Positions 23,132-34,649 are shown, counted from the first letter of the stretch. The stretch: 64,000 bases of DNA from Colletotrichum lupini (GCF_023278565.1 NC_064672.1:2294001-2358000), one strand, 5' to 3'. Translations and numbers: made by a program. The notes: generated by a model not told the origin, from the sequence alone.

Positions 23132-26033
23132 TCAAAACATGTTGTTGCCTCCGTCATAGTTGACAAAGTCAAAGTCGTCACCCAATAGTGAAGAGGCGAA
23201 AGTTTGCTCTCCTCCCACCATTCCCTGGTTCTGCGTGCCCATTTCCCTCGCTTCCGTCCAGGCAGAGTAGAGCCCTTGCTGCGGATCGTCGACAGAGAGA
23301 TTTTCCGTCAAGTTGTTATCCGTACTGGGCACGAACCCTGAGACCACTGCCATCTCTCCCTCCTCGTTACCTGGTGTCTGGGCTGTATTCGTAGAGGATT
23401 CGCCGGCAACTGGCAACGAGGGCGGTCTGACAAAGGCCTCGTCTCGATCAATGGTTCTAGCTTGCTCCCGACTCTTTTCGAAGTTTTCTCTTAGTACGAG
23501 CTCCAGGTCGTGGACGATATCCCTCAGCCCGTCTATAAGCTCGGGTGCCATAGCCGCAAATCTTCGCCCAACCTCAGCTTCGATGCGCTCTCGAAGGAGG
23601 ATCATGATCTCACGGCGCGTGTACTCCTTCCAGGTCTCCTCTCGATCAATTGCGGAGACATCATGATCATAGTCTATAGAGATCTCGAGTTAATTCCGTC
23701 TGACTTAAACTTCCATCAGCTCGGACTCACAAGGTGTGGGTATTTCATCTTCCCTAACGTCGAAGAGAGTTCGGTACACGTGCTTCCATTTATCTGCTTC
23801 AGTCTGCTTCGATGAGCATCTGACCCTGAGTCGACGTTCGATATCCGGCCCAAATCTGAACCTTCCAGACAGATTTAATTCGTTGTTAACCTCGCAAATC
23901 TGGGCGAGTTTGAGGTGCGAATTCAACGCACTTTGCGCCTTGAGATCCCGTCGGCATCTAGGGCATTCAAATGGCGATCCATGCCGGCGGTAGAGGTGCT
24001 CTCTGGGCGTCATATTTCAGCAAATTAGACCACTAGGGAATGAAGTAGTAAACAGCAACGACTCACTTCACGCGATGCACTGAAGGCCACCCCGGGCCTG
24101 CGCATTCCTTCTTTCTGGGGCATCCATGAGGGTCCCACTTGAAGTAGGGGCATGCAAGCGGTATAACCTTGGGCCCGTCTTGCATGCTTGGCACTTTGCG
24201 GCGTCGCTCACTGCCGTCCCCGTCTTCGGCGCTTTCGTCGTCTTCATCTCCGTCGTCAGCAAGACCTTTGCCTTTCCGTCTACCGCAATCCCCTCCCTTG
24301 CCGCACAATTTCTGTTGTTTTCGAGGCTTTTGGCCCTGTTCGCCTTTGGTTAACCCCTCAGCCCCTGAGGGAGCCTGAGTAGGTTCACCTGCATCCTCTT
24401 CTTTGATGGCAACAAAATTGCCAGTGATATCCTCTAAATGACTATCCAAGTCGTGCAGAAACGCATCCATAACTGTTTGAACGATCTGGCGCCTCTCTGC
24501 TTCCATTGCTCGCATTTGTTGTTGTTGTTCATCCGCCGTCGAATCGCTCGTAATATCCGACTCTCCGTATGGAGAACCTGAACTCTCACCCACAGCCACT
24601 TGACGCTCATTCTCATGCGGCGACCAAGTGCTTTGTGTCTTCGACCGATAATCAGGCGATTCATTATCAGGCGTCTGACAATCAGATGTTTGATTGCCCG
24701 AGAGCTCAAGAACATCGAAGTCGCTACCTTCTAAAGAGTCCTTTGAGGGATTGTACTGGAGAGTTTTGATCGATGATTGTCCAACTTGCTCCAAAAGTGG
24801 TGGAGATACATGTCCGGGCTTCTGTGGAGGCCAAGAGTCTTCAGTGTCGAGTTCGTTGGAACGTTCGATTTCGATGAATGATTGTGTCTGGCTGCGCAAT
24901 AAAGTGCCAAATGCAATGTTCTTGGCGCCATTTGGCGATACGAAGATGTTTGGTGGTGGTTGAAGACTGGTGTAAGGCGGCCCATGACTTGGGTCAGCTA
25001 GCCACCTCTCCGTCGAGGTGTTCCAAGGAAAGTGTTGAGTAACCGATTTTGATAATCGCCTTTCTTGCCCGTCGTTGTTCTCAAAAAGATGCCGAATAGC
25101 CAAGCTGCCGATGTTATGGCGCCTTTTCCTTTTCGAAAGTGTATGCTGAGAGAAGTCGCTGAGTGACCTTTGAACCCAGAAATCAACGGCAGTCTTCCTA
25201 CTCTCTGAGGATATAGTCTGATAGTCGTTCGTCTTGGCGTTCGTCTTGTCGTTCGTCTTGTTGCTCGTCTCGAAACTTGGACCAAGGCTTTCAGACTTTT
25301 GAGCGAAAAGCTTTGCTGGAAGGAGCTCGAGGAGCTCCAGACACTCCGCTGGCTTGAAGACTCCGAAATTGAGACAACCGAAGGTTCTTCTGATGAGATT
25401 ATCCTCACCGAGAAGCTCCTGACAGATATCATAGACTTGATGGATGAAGTATCTGCTTGCAGTGTTGGTATCATCGATCTGTGTAATACCTTCCCAAACG
25501 CCAAATAGTACCCTTATCAGCTGAGGGTGCTCATCCGTAATGACTCCATTGAGATCTTTCAACAGTTTTGTAAAAGATGAAGGTGAAAGAGTGTCATGAC
25601 TGTCGTTATGGCGGAAATCATGGATGATTTGGTCGGCTTCGTTGGCCCATTTAAACAAGTGGCATCCCTTGGGGTTGGGGTTTGCGAACAGGGAGCCCGT
25701 CTTGACTAGTTCTTGAATATGTTGACCTAAAATTGAGGATAAATTTTCCTCATCGCGATTGTTGTCTTTGGAGGCTCCCCAAATTCCCAGTTTGTAGACG
25801 ACATGCCGCCTCCTTAACGGTCGGAAGGTTAGTATCTCTATTTGCTAATGTGACGGGGCAGCCTACCGCACAGAGACGCCATGTAATGTCCTCAAGTAAT
25901 CAATCAATTCATCTAGAGGATGCAACCTGTAGAGCTCGAGAATTGACTGCTTTTCGTGCTCCAATATAGTGTCCACGCGCATCCTGAGTTCGCCCGGCGG
26001 GAGCGTCGCGGGTTCGACTGGGTTGATTTCCAT
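23132..26033 (-). CDS. Clr5-like and C2H2-type zinc-finger protein (908 aa)
   Basis: Four-exon model, complement(join(23132..23673, 23731..24002, 24067..25812, 25867..26033)), 908 aa. Introns of 57, 64 and 54 bp have GTGAGT/GTAGGC donors and CAG/TAG/AAG acceptors; the frame is kept throughout. Residues about 25-77 (ILELYRLHPLDELIDYLRT, then HGVSVRRRHVVYKLGIWG) resemble the fungal Clr5 domain, a helical module found at the N-terminus of many ascomycete proteins. A long Ser/Gln/Glu-rich region follows, with a KTND/KTNA repeat. Residues about 605-670 form a paired zinc finger: ACPYFKWDPHGCP, CAGPGWPSVHRVKEHLYRRH, CPRCRRDL then H and C ligands. After it comes YYDHDVSAIDREETWKEYT, a hallmark of this fungal finger family. 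A nuclear, DNA- or RNA-binding role is inferred; no target is known. Codon use is less GC-rich than that of the housekeeping neighbours. Confidence 0.85.
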
Positions 26034-26998
26034 GATTCGTCAGACTTTCTTTGAGCTGTAGAATATCCCGTCTTACAGCGATAATTCGATTGAAAAGGCT
26101 ATGGAAAAAGGGAAGTGAAAAGTATCAAATGAAAAGCAATGGCCCTCTTATAGCCGTAGGATAACTAGACATCAAGCTAGAGTGCGCAGCTGCGCACATG
26201 GCTGTCTGCGAGAATGCTCCAATTCCTCACCACTCGTCAGCGTACTTCGCCAGCTGAACTGAGGGGCTGATTCCAGTCCCTGTTGGAACTGTCTCAAAAT
26301 TTTGGTGGCACAGAGCCATGAGTAGTGAATAAGCTAGCTCCTTTGCCTGAGCGAACCAGTAAGCGCCAAGTTTGAGGCCGCCGCAGACCATGGACGTCAT
26401 TGGGGCCATGGATAGGCCTCGCTATTTCTTGTCACTGCACTCAAATGTGTGCTTGCTTCTCTGACCAACGGAGCGACCAATCAATGGCCTCTTTGGAGAA
26501 TGAAATGGTTTGCCATGCGTCTCGTGCGGTTCAAGGCTTGTGATAATTGGATTAGATGGCTGGCGATGTAGACCTGAAGACATAGAGTGGGCACGGAAGC
26601 GATAATGTTCAACGGCCAGGCAGCCTCAGATTACGTGAGGGTATGAGGCAATTGAATATACTCTGCGAAGCGGCTGGAGATACTGTTCTCAATGATGTCT
26701 CCCTTAAGGGAGGCGCAGCACAAGACCACAAGTGACAAAGTCGCAAGAGTCTGCTCTCCCATGACAACACAGCCAGCTTACACGAATGCCATCACGTCGT
26801 AAATTTGAAAAGAGCAGCTGGCTGACAAAAGCCAGACCCTGATCCTGTCCTCAGATGCCCGCTTCCCTTTGTCCCGTTTTTTCAGCTTTCATGATACCTT
26901 GAGGAGGACGGCGATTTTGGTACGGGCAAAGGTCAACTTGAAAGAGGTTTGAAGATGAATAAGACCGAGTCTGAGAGTTGACTAGCCCCTCAAAACTA
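26034..26998. other. Intergenic, upstream of the zinc-finger gene
   Basis: About 960 bp between two leftward genes. A 60-codon open frame at 26227-26409 is too short and featureless to call. It should hold the promoter of the zinc-finger gene and the 3' region of the ankyrin gene. Confidence 0.5.
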
Positions 26999-29037
26999 TC
27001 AATCCTCGTCTACCCACGCTCCTGGGATTCGTAAAGGCGGATTCTCGATCAGATCCCAAAACTCGCCAGCGTATTCCTCGGCCTCCAGACTCCAGATTAG
27101 GTCCCAGTCTCCAGGCTCGCGCCCATACGTAAAAGATACCAGTCGCATTCCAGTACCATACGAGCTTTCGTCATACTCTAGAATCAAACGTTCTTCTCGC
27201 AGCCGCGCCTCGCACTTGAAATACTCCATCTCTCGTCGGCCGTATTCCTCAAGGTCATGCCCCGAGATCTGGACGTCTTCTAGCCACATTCGTAAAAAGG
27301 AGGAGGTTTTGCGTTTGCATTCTGAAAGATAGCAATAGGTTGAAAAAAGTCCAGAAAAGCATGGCGTGTGATAAAGGGGTTTCTCCTCGGCGGCATCAAA
27401 AGACATGTGCATGCTTAGCCTTTGAGAGGACACGCCTTGAAGAACCCACCGCGCAAGTTCTCTCCAGCCAGATGCCTCATAGTAAGACTCTACCGTTAGA
27501 TCACTTGAGTATGACGCGGCGAAGTGTTCTAGAGAGCTGCCTAACGATGTGTCGAGGATCTCATTGAAGTCTGCGGGTTTGATACCTTCATCGTGCTGTA
27601 TATCGTCTAGTAGAATCCGTGGGTTGATCTGAGACCAGTTTAGATGAGCAAAGCGGGCTTTCAACGGGAGCTGATAATATGTCGTCGCCAGGCTTCTCGT
27701 CACGTATTGATGAGCTTCGGGAGCCTGCCACAGAAAGCTTGAAATGGCGTAGAGGTTATCGGTCGTTTCCTCTGGGACAAAATAATCTTCCAAGCAGTCA
27801 TCGAGAGCGACATGGACCCAAATCTTGAAGAGTTCCAATGTATCATTCAAAGCATGAGCCATGCATGCATAGGGGAGAAGATGATGATTTTGACCACACA
27901 TGTCGTTGAATTGTAAGCCCATTTCAAGCAAATGATGAATGAGATTAAGCTGCTCCCAGTTGATTGCAAACTGAGGCTGCGTCAGCATCATTGTTATAAG
28001 TCGTATCAACGTAGATGCACGTACATGTAGCAGAGTCCACCCCTCCTCAGTACGGTCGAATAAAGATGCCCGATGCTCCTCGATTTCCTGCCGAGCGAGT
28101 ATCCAGTCTCCACGTCTTATGTAGTAGAATATGGGAGTATTGTAAGGTCGGACTGTCCAAGCTCTCAGTGAGAACTTCCATCCAGCATGCGCTCGGTATG
28201 TCTGAATATCCCAGAGCCTCGCTGACATCCACCAAGGTAAATGTAATCGTGCCTGGTATACTGCGAAGTGTTATTAAAAACCTTGCGCTTCACGTACCTA
28301 CCTAGGTGCTCACCTTGAACGCCATGATACTTGAAGTGCGGAACAGTCCGACTGGTAAAGCCGCCGAAGAGGGAAGACCGTGTGTTGTGGTGTGGCTCTA
28401 TCCTGGCTGCTTTCACGATAGAAGCTTCGCTATTGTAGCCCGGCTCCTCTGTCAGTTGCACATGTCGGCTTGAGCAAGCTTCAAGAGTAAATGCGGCAGT
28501 TTTCGGTGTCTGAACGTCACCCAAAGTTGAGTCGGCCCTACTAGCAATGCAGGCACTCGAGGAAATGTTAGAAATGTCCACTTTCGGAACCAATCAACGC
28601 GCTTACAAGATCCTCGTATTCTGTGATAATAGTGCCATTTGCAGGGCAAACTGTAGCTTTTGCTGACAAGTCTGGACCAAGTCCCTTTTAAGAGTAACCC
28701 TGAGCTTGGTTATGCTCCTCCGTGACTTCTTCGCGGTAAGAATTTGCTGTTGTAGGTCCGTCGCCAGTATCTCCAACTCGTTCACCACTTGCTGACAACA
28801 CTTCAGACTGGCATCTGAAGTGCCAATGCTCGGCGCGCTCGCCTGACTGAGCTCCCTGTCCATATCTGCAAGAATAGTGTTGAGGATGTCAACCTGTTCG
28901 ACAAGCTGGCTGATCTCGTGGGGCACATTCTGGGCTTCGTTCCAAAGCTTCTTGAGCTTAATTGCGCTAGAACCAAGCTTGCCGGCAATCTCGACGACAG
29001 TGAAGGCGCTGACGACAATGCCGAAGGCTTCCGCCAT
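26999..29037 (-). CDS. STAND/NLR-type N-terminal domain with ankyrin-like region, no NACHT
   Basis: Four-exon model, complement(join(26999..27970, 28025..28260, 28314..28555, 28607..29037)), 626 aa; introns of 54, 53 and 51 bp. Residues 1 to about 140 (MAEAFGIVVSAFTVVEIAGK onward) form the helical N-terminal domain common to fungal NACHT/STAND proteins and SesA-like proteins, with heptad-like Leu/Ile spacing. The linker leads to VYQARLHLPWWMSARLWDIQ, a motif often seen just before ankyrin repeats in these fungal proteins. Ankyrin-like repeats follow at about 258-335 (NTPIFYYIRRGDW, TEEGWTLLH, LIHHLLEMG). No P-loop or NACHT segment is present. The 54-bp intron at 27971-28024 is a multiple of three and open, so its retention would add 18 residues; its GTACGT donor and the family pattern TLLHFA support splicing. 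Relatives act in heterokaryon incompatibility and defence, but that role is only inference here. Confidence 0.83.
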
Positions 29038-29748
29038 TGTGGAGATTGACTTCCCTCGGTACCGAGTGATCTCTGTCGGCCTCGAAGTTGTAGGCTAGGG
29101 ATAAATGATTGATGGTCGTCGAGAAGGGTTCTGCTACCAACCAGAAGAACAGAGAGCCAGTCATAAGGGCAAACCGGAAAGGGGGCTGCATGACAGACGA
29201 GCCCTAGTAGTGCCTCCTAAGCGTCAGGCTTTCCTGCAGGCTGTGAGTGCTGCATGCGTAAGAACCAATTGAGGAAAGATCCCCTGTCACGCAAAGTGTC
29301 TCAGAGGAAGAAGTCAGTCTGCCAATGAGATTTCAAACGAGGCAGGAAAGTGCTGCTCGTTGATGGAACTGTGTTGGCTTGCGGTCTCTGGCCTACCTAC
29401 ACCGATGCCCTGATCGACCTCTCCTCCCGAGACGACAGCCGTGGATGCTACGACAAGATCAGTATTTGCGTATCAGATTCGGACAACCGGACTTACGCTA
29501 TCACGCCTCGACTCAGGGGAATTCTGTCTTTTCAGCCGTATTTCACCACGTACATCTCGAGATCACATCACCTCTCTAGACCCCCCAACAGACAGTATTC
29601 CGTACTCAATTGCGGTATGATCTGATTCCTCAAGACAGTCTATAGTACGCACCCGCGTATCTCAATCTATACATGTAGAGACGAAGAAAAGGTATCATCT
29701 ATGGAAGTAGCAAGTGGTTCAACCCAAAGAATTACGTTCACCGCCAGC
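29038..29748. other. Intergenic
   Basis: About 710 bp between the ankyrin gene start and the stop of the DUF829 gene, both leftward. Short frames on the plus strand (29350-29625) have no resemblance to any family. No regulatory motif was recognised. Confidence 0.5.
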
Positions 29749-30900
29749 CTATTGAATGGTTGGAGGCGGCGTTGGTTGTCGTTTCGGCCTCGCAGGTGCA
29801 ATTTCCGGTGGTGGCGGTGCGGGCTTGGGTAGTTCAGGAGCTGCCTCCGGAACGGCCTTCGGCGATTCTGGCTTGACCTTTGGGCTCTCCGGCGCAGTCT
29901 GCGGTGAGTCCAGTGCTGTCTTCACAGCTTCTACAGTCTTGTCGGCAGTTTCTGAAGCGTTCTCGGGCGTTGGTTCTGACGGGGCACCAGCAGACTTCGT
30001 CGTCAGCGTCGGCGGCTCAACCTTCTTCTTAACCAAGTCCTCGTCCCACACATCCTTCACAAGGCCCCAATACCTCGACGAATCCAACTTGGCATGCGCA
30101 ACATGCTGACTCCCATCAAACCTCTCCTTGCGGACCTTGAACCCGACCTCGGCAGACTCATCCGCGTGCCTCTCCACATCACCCCAGTAAATCATCTCAT
30201 CCTCTTTGCTGTACAAATACGCCCGCCGCCTCTCACTGCCCAAAAGCGCCTTTTGCCGCAGTGCCGCCCACATCTTGCCAAAGAACCCGACGCGCCCGAA
30301 CGGGACGTGAAAGAGCCAGAACCAGCCGATGAAGACATGAGCCAACGGCGCCAGGATCCGCGGCATCGAGGCCGAGATCGCGCGGTAGCTCCGCATCCAG
30401 TGAAATCCTCCGGGACAAGAGTCGTAGAGCGTCACGTGCGGCGGGAGCTCCAGACGGCCTGCGCGATCCGCATCGGCGTAGAGCTCGAGGAACTTTGCGA
30501 GGTTGGTGGCGCCACCGTTGGAGAAGACGTGGAAGAGGAGCTGCGGGGCCCGCTGGCCCGCCCCTGTCTCGGACGAGGCCGGCGGGGGGACGGAGTCTGC
30601 TACGGAGCGGATCACGGGCACCGCTGGCTTGATTTGCCGCTTGGAGATGCGGTTGGAGAGGGTGTGGATGAAGGGGCACTTCACGAGAAGGATGCTTGCG
30701 GAGGGGTACATTGCCATGTAACGCGATGTGTACTTTGCAATGTGGACGTCCTGGGCCGACATCCAGCTGAATATGGCAACGAGTTTGGGTGAGTTCGGGT
30801 CCGGGACGGATGAGGGCGGGTCGTAGAGGAACGTCGTGGGTGAGAGCTCTTGCATGGCTGGCAGGGGTCCGGCAGCGCCGGTGGGCTGGTTTGATGCCAT
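29749..30900 (-). CDS. DUF829 / TMEM53-like alpha/beta-hydrolase-fold protein
   Basis: Single exon, 383 aa from the ATG at 30900; the longer open frame upstream lacks an ATG and is excluded. The protein matches the DUF829 family (vertebrate TMEM53, fungal PaxU-like proteins of unknown activity). Visible landmarks are LVAIFSWMSAQDVHIAKYTSR after residue 35, YPSASILLVKCPF, then LLFHVFSNGGATNL (about residue 125), where the FSNGG turn occupies the nucleophile-elbow position of an alpha/beta hydrolase with Ser as candidate nucleophile, and VTLYDSCPG. A hydrophobic stretch (VFIGWFWLFHV) lies near residue 195. The last 90 residues are Pro/Glu/Lys-rich repeats (TAPESPKVKPESPK). PaxU sits in an indole-diterpene cluster in Penicillium, but no such cluster genes are here, so a general membrane or nuclear-envelope role is as likely. 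Confidence 0.88.
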   Translation of the reverse strand: MASNQPTGAAGPLPAMQELSPTTFLYDPPSSVPDPNSPKLVAIFSWMSAQDVHIAKYTSRYMAMYPSASILLVKCPFIHTLSNRISKRQIKPAVPVIRSVADSVPPPASSETGAGQRAPQLLFHVFSNGGATNLAKFLELYADADRAGRLELPPHVTLYDSCPGGFHWMRSYRAISASMPRILAPLAHVFIGWFWLFHVPFGRVGFFGKMWAALRQKALLGSERRRAYLYSKEDEMIYWGDVERHADESAEVGFKVRKERFDGSQHVAHAKLDSSRYWGLVKDVWDEDLVKKKVEPPTLTTKSAGAPSEPTPENASETADKTVEAVKTALDSPQTAPESPKVKPESPKAVPEAAPELPKPAPPPPEIAPARPKRQPTPPPTIQ

Positions 30901-33222
30901 GGTGAGTGTGATTTGGGTTGTCGTGTGTGAGAAACTTTCGATAGCGACCGTTGCTTTTTGTGACCAATTATCCAATGAAGAATCCCGGGGAAGGGTTACA
31001 GTCAACGTTCAAGGTAAAGATATGGGAGGGAGACGAGGTGAGGTCAAGATATAACGTAGTCAGAGCTCCAATGGGATGGACGGGTCACCTAGGCAGTACA
31101 TTCTCAGCCCTATCCTCGGGTCTTGTCGTCATCATGTTAAGGTTGGCTAATTTACCCTTTCCGGTAAGTGCCTCGGCTTTACATCCCTGCCGCACGGGAC
31201 TTTGGATGTCTCAACCAAATCCTGAGGGATTCACGTTGAGATCTTGGCTACAATTCTCTATCATTGTCAAAAAGATTGATGGGAAAATAAGGCAGTCCGA
31301 TCAGACCGGAGTGACACGAGCATAGTCAGGCCAGCGGCCCGCCGGCGGGACATGGACTCCGGTTCTTGTACATAGGCCGATCGGTCCCCAACTTCGGAGC
31401 TGAGATCGGGGGTGTCAGCACCTTATTCTGGCAGCATATGTTGTAAGATGGAACCCATCGTATTGGTGATTATGTCATGAGCCCGCTGTGAGTCCTCGTC
31501 AAACATTGCCATGTATCACTAACGTTGCTCAATACAATTCTGAGGTCAGACCCTATGTAGTAACCGTAGTGAATAGTAGTGCCTCAGATTTCAGGGGTTC
31601 CTCAATGGACGTCGCTTCTCGTGTCAGTCGACTCGGTTGAAATGAAGTTCAATTGGTGGTAACGATAGTGGGACGGGCATACTGCATGACGACAATGGTG
31701 GCACGTTGGGCAGGACATATGCGGATGGCGCGCCATCTCGCATTTAACATGAAGGAACAAACAGATCTGCCGAGCAGGGGTTGAGAGCTGAGAGTATAGA
31801 GACCGAGGTGTATGCTCGGACTTTTTCTTTCACAACACGTTGACAGCACGTTGAGAGCATATGGTTTGGCCGCGAATGACAAGCGTGAACAAACATAGGA
31901 CCCATCTGGTGTTACCGAAGCTGGATGGCGCAGTGGCGAGGCAGGACTTTTGTAAACTCGAGAAGCTATCTACCTGAGATGAACAGATGCTGTTTCGACC
32001 CGATCACATTTGCTTGAGCCGACTTCCGATAGCATGTGCGTGGTCTGAGACTCTTTGCGTTTGTTCAATAAGCTAGCCGACTCCCGAGTAACGTCTGGTG
32101 ATACTGGTACCTGAATGGCATACCTGGCAAATGCTGCAGGTATCCGCCTAGTGTAATCAAAGCAGTCTGAATGAGACGGAATATCGAAACGCTAGCTGAA
32201 CTTGATGAATTCCCATTGTTTCAATCAGATACTTAAACCATATTGCTCCCAATTCCCATGCCCGACCATAAGCAAGATGTGCTCCAAGGGGGTTTGCGGA
32301 TGACCCTCACAATAACACAACCACGATGAGCTAGGCTTTAGTTTATGGAAAGTATTCAAGTCCGAAGATTACTGAGCTATAATCAGCTTCTGTCTTGAAG
32401 TAATGTGACATTCGTAAATATGGGTCGATAGGAAGTTGCCAAGGCCGTTTGTATCAATATGTAAGGGAATGTAAGCCGCAGATGAGATATAAATGAAATC
32501 TACACCAACGAACCGAATAGCTTACCTATGGGCAGCGAGAGTGGATGAAATCGGGGACTCGTTGCGGGTCTCGGCTATGAGCCATGAGCCATGAGCTTCT
32601 TAGGTGATTCCGTCGTCGTTTGTGAGATTTCAAAGCCAATGCAAGTATCAATGATATGGGCGGGAACTTCGCAAATGCCTTACGAGTCAGTGGCAAACTG
32701 CAACTTCCTCAACGGGAGGCCAGGATATCAAAGGAAGGTACGCTGTTTCCGTGTGGATCTAATCCTTCCAAGATGGACGTGGCATCCCGAGCAAACGATC
32801 CAAGGCAAGCGGTACTTGCCCTTCCCGTCATCAACGATGGCAACCACTTCATGTACCTCCTTCCAGCTTCTAGCAGTCACGGCCATACACACGCTTTCCT
32901 AATGTTACAATTCGTCCAAAGGGAAGTAACGCAGACGGGACCAGCCGAGATGGGAAGCACATTCGTGTTTGCTGCGCCTTCCTGCCGTCACCGTCCACCC
33001 CGAACACACGTCCGAGGATTGTCCCCCTTTTCAAAAACCCTTCATCTTCCTCACCGTGGGCAGCTTTCCTCAGCCTTTCTCTCCGACATTTGACCAGCGT
33101 CCTCGTTCATCTTCAAAAAGAGACTCAAGCTGTAGCTCAACGGTCTCGTCCCTTCTCTTGTTCCATCCATCATTCCTTTCAACCACCCTCATTTTCCCAT
33201 TCTCTCCGTAATCCAAGACGCC
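30901..33222. other. 2.3-kb gene-poor region, divergent promoters
   Basis: Between the divergent DUF829 and aspartic-protease genes. The central part (about 31320-32600) is visibly less GC-rich than the surroundings and has only short open frames. A direct triplet of ATGAGCC units lies at 32577-32596. The last few hundred bases before 33223 are C/T-rich, as in a 5' leader. No transposase fragment or terminal repeat was recognised. Confidence 0.5.
32577..32596. repeat. ATGAGCC tandem triplet
   Basis: The heptamer ATGAGCC occurs almost three times in a row (third copy ends ATGAGC). Simple-sequence DNA with no apparent function. Confidence 0.75.
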
Positions 33223-34649
33223 ATGAAGGTCGCCAATGTCCTCTCCTCTCTGTTGGGAGTTGGTCTCCTGTCCGCCGACGCCGTCTTGGCCAAGGACAGA
33301 CGCCGTGTCGGTGTCGAGATCAAGAGCCCTCTCAAAGGCGTCAACTTCCAGCGCATCAAGGCCTTTCGTGAGGCTGCCCCTGATGAGGTCTCTGGCCGCA
33401 CCCAGAAACTGAAGCCATTCCATGGCAGAATCACCGGCCACAACGCCGCCACTGCCTTGGGCGCTGCCCAGCCTCGAGATCTCTCTTCCAGCTACCAGAA
33501 CATCACAGCCTTGTCTCCTTGGGGTACTCAATATGCTGTCGAGGTTACCTGGGACGGCAAGCTCATCAACATGATCTTCGACACCGGCAGCAGCGACACC
33601 TGGGCCACCAGTTCCAATCTGACGTGTACCAACCTGTCAGGCACTGCTGTCTATTCCCCTGAATCTTGCGGCTTTGGACCGGACAAGATTAACGACTTCA
33701 AATATGGCCCCGTCGAGGATGTCCACTTCGCCTTGAGCTACGGTTCTGGCGAGCGAGTGTCCGGGCCCATGGGTTACAGTGACATCGAAGTAGCCGGCAT
33801 CGTCGTCAAACAACAGCAGGTCGGCCTGGCCAACAAGACGTACTGGATGGGCAACAACTACACCAACGGTGTTCTCGGTCTTGCCTATCCCTCGATCACT
33901 AGTGCTTTCACTGGCGACATGAATGAGGATCGCCCTGCTTTCCAGGTTCCATACTCGCCCTTCTTTACCAGCATGGTTCAGCAAGGGCTCTCTTCAGACG
34001 CCTTCAGCGTTTCTCTCGTCCGCAATTCGTCTGGCGTAATTGGATGGGGTGGCCGCACTGGTCTGCCAATCACTGGCCCCACGGCCTACACCGATCTCAT
34101 CATTGTGAGTTTTGACCAAAACAGGATGACATCTCAGTATGACTTACAATCTTGCAGACCAGCATCAACTCACAGCGTCCCGACGGTAGCTGGCAATACT
34201 CGTACTACACCATCCTCGTCGATGGCTTGCGTTGGGGATCCACGAGCGACACCAAGAAGTACCTGTACATTGTCGACACTGGCACGACGCTTATGTACGT
34301 GCCTCCGCCCACAGCCGAGGCTATTGCCAGATCTTTCTCCCCCAGTGCCATCTACTTGTTCCAGTATGGCGGATACTTCGCCCCTTGTGATGCCATTGCT
34401 CCCAAGATAGCCGTCATCATCGAAGGCGCAAGCTTCTTCATCAACCCCGTGGATCTCATCTACCGCGGACTGGTGGACCCTCTCACGGGTTACTGCCAGA
34501 TTGGTATTACTACCGGTGGCAAGGGTCCGTACATCCTGGGTTCAGTCTTCCTACACAATGTCGAAGCCTACTTTGACGTTGGTGCTGGTCAGGTTCGCTT
34601 CTACGGTCGCGAAACCTACGGTGCCACTCCTCAGCTCCCCGAGAAGTAG
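33223..34649 (+). CDS. Secreted pepsin-like aspartic protease (A1 family)
   Basis: Two-exon model, join(33223..34104, 34158..34649), 457 aa; the 53-bp intron (GTGAGT..TTGCAG) keeps phase 0. A signal peptide is evident at residues 1-23 (hydrophobic NVLSSLLGVGLLSADAVLA), followed by a propeptide with a basic KDRRR stretch. The mature domain begins around residue 95. Both catalytic motifs are intact: FDTGSSDTW with Asp120 and VDTGTTLMYVP with Asp334. The flap tyrosine lies in LSYGSGERVSG. Four cysteines outside the signal peptide form two plausible pairs (NLTC with ESCGFG, APCDA with GYCQIG). Several N-glycosylation sequons (NIT, NLT, NLS, NKT, NYT, NSS) fit secretion. No GPI-anchor tail is seen. 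It should hydrolyse extracellular or cell-wall proteins at acidic pH; the natural substrate is unknown. Confidence 0.95.

Noticed and set aside
25990..26030. GGGTTCGACT resembling a tRNA T-loop
   Set aside because: The flanking bases do not pair into a T-stem, no A-box or acceptor stem is present, and the bases code for the start of the zinc-finger gene.
30901..31005. 35-residue N-terminal extension of the DUF829 protein
   Set aside because: The upstream frame begins at a TTG codon, not ATG; the ATG at 30900 is the first proper start.
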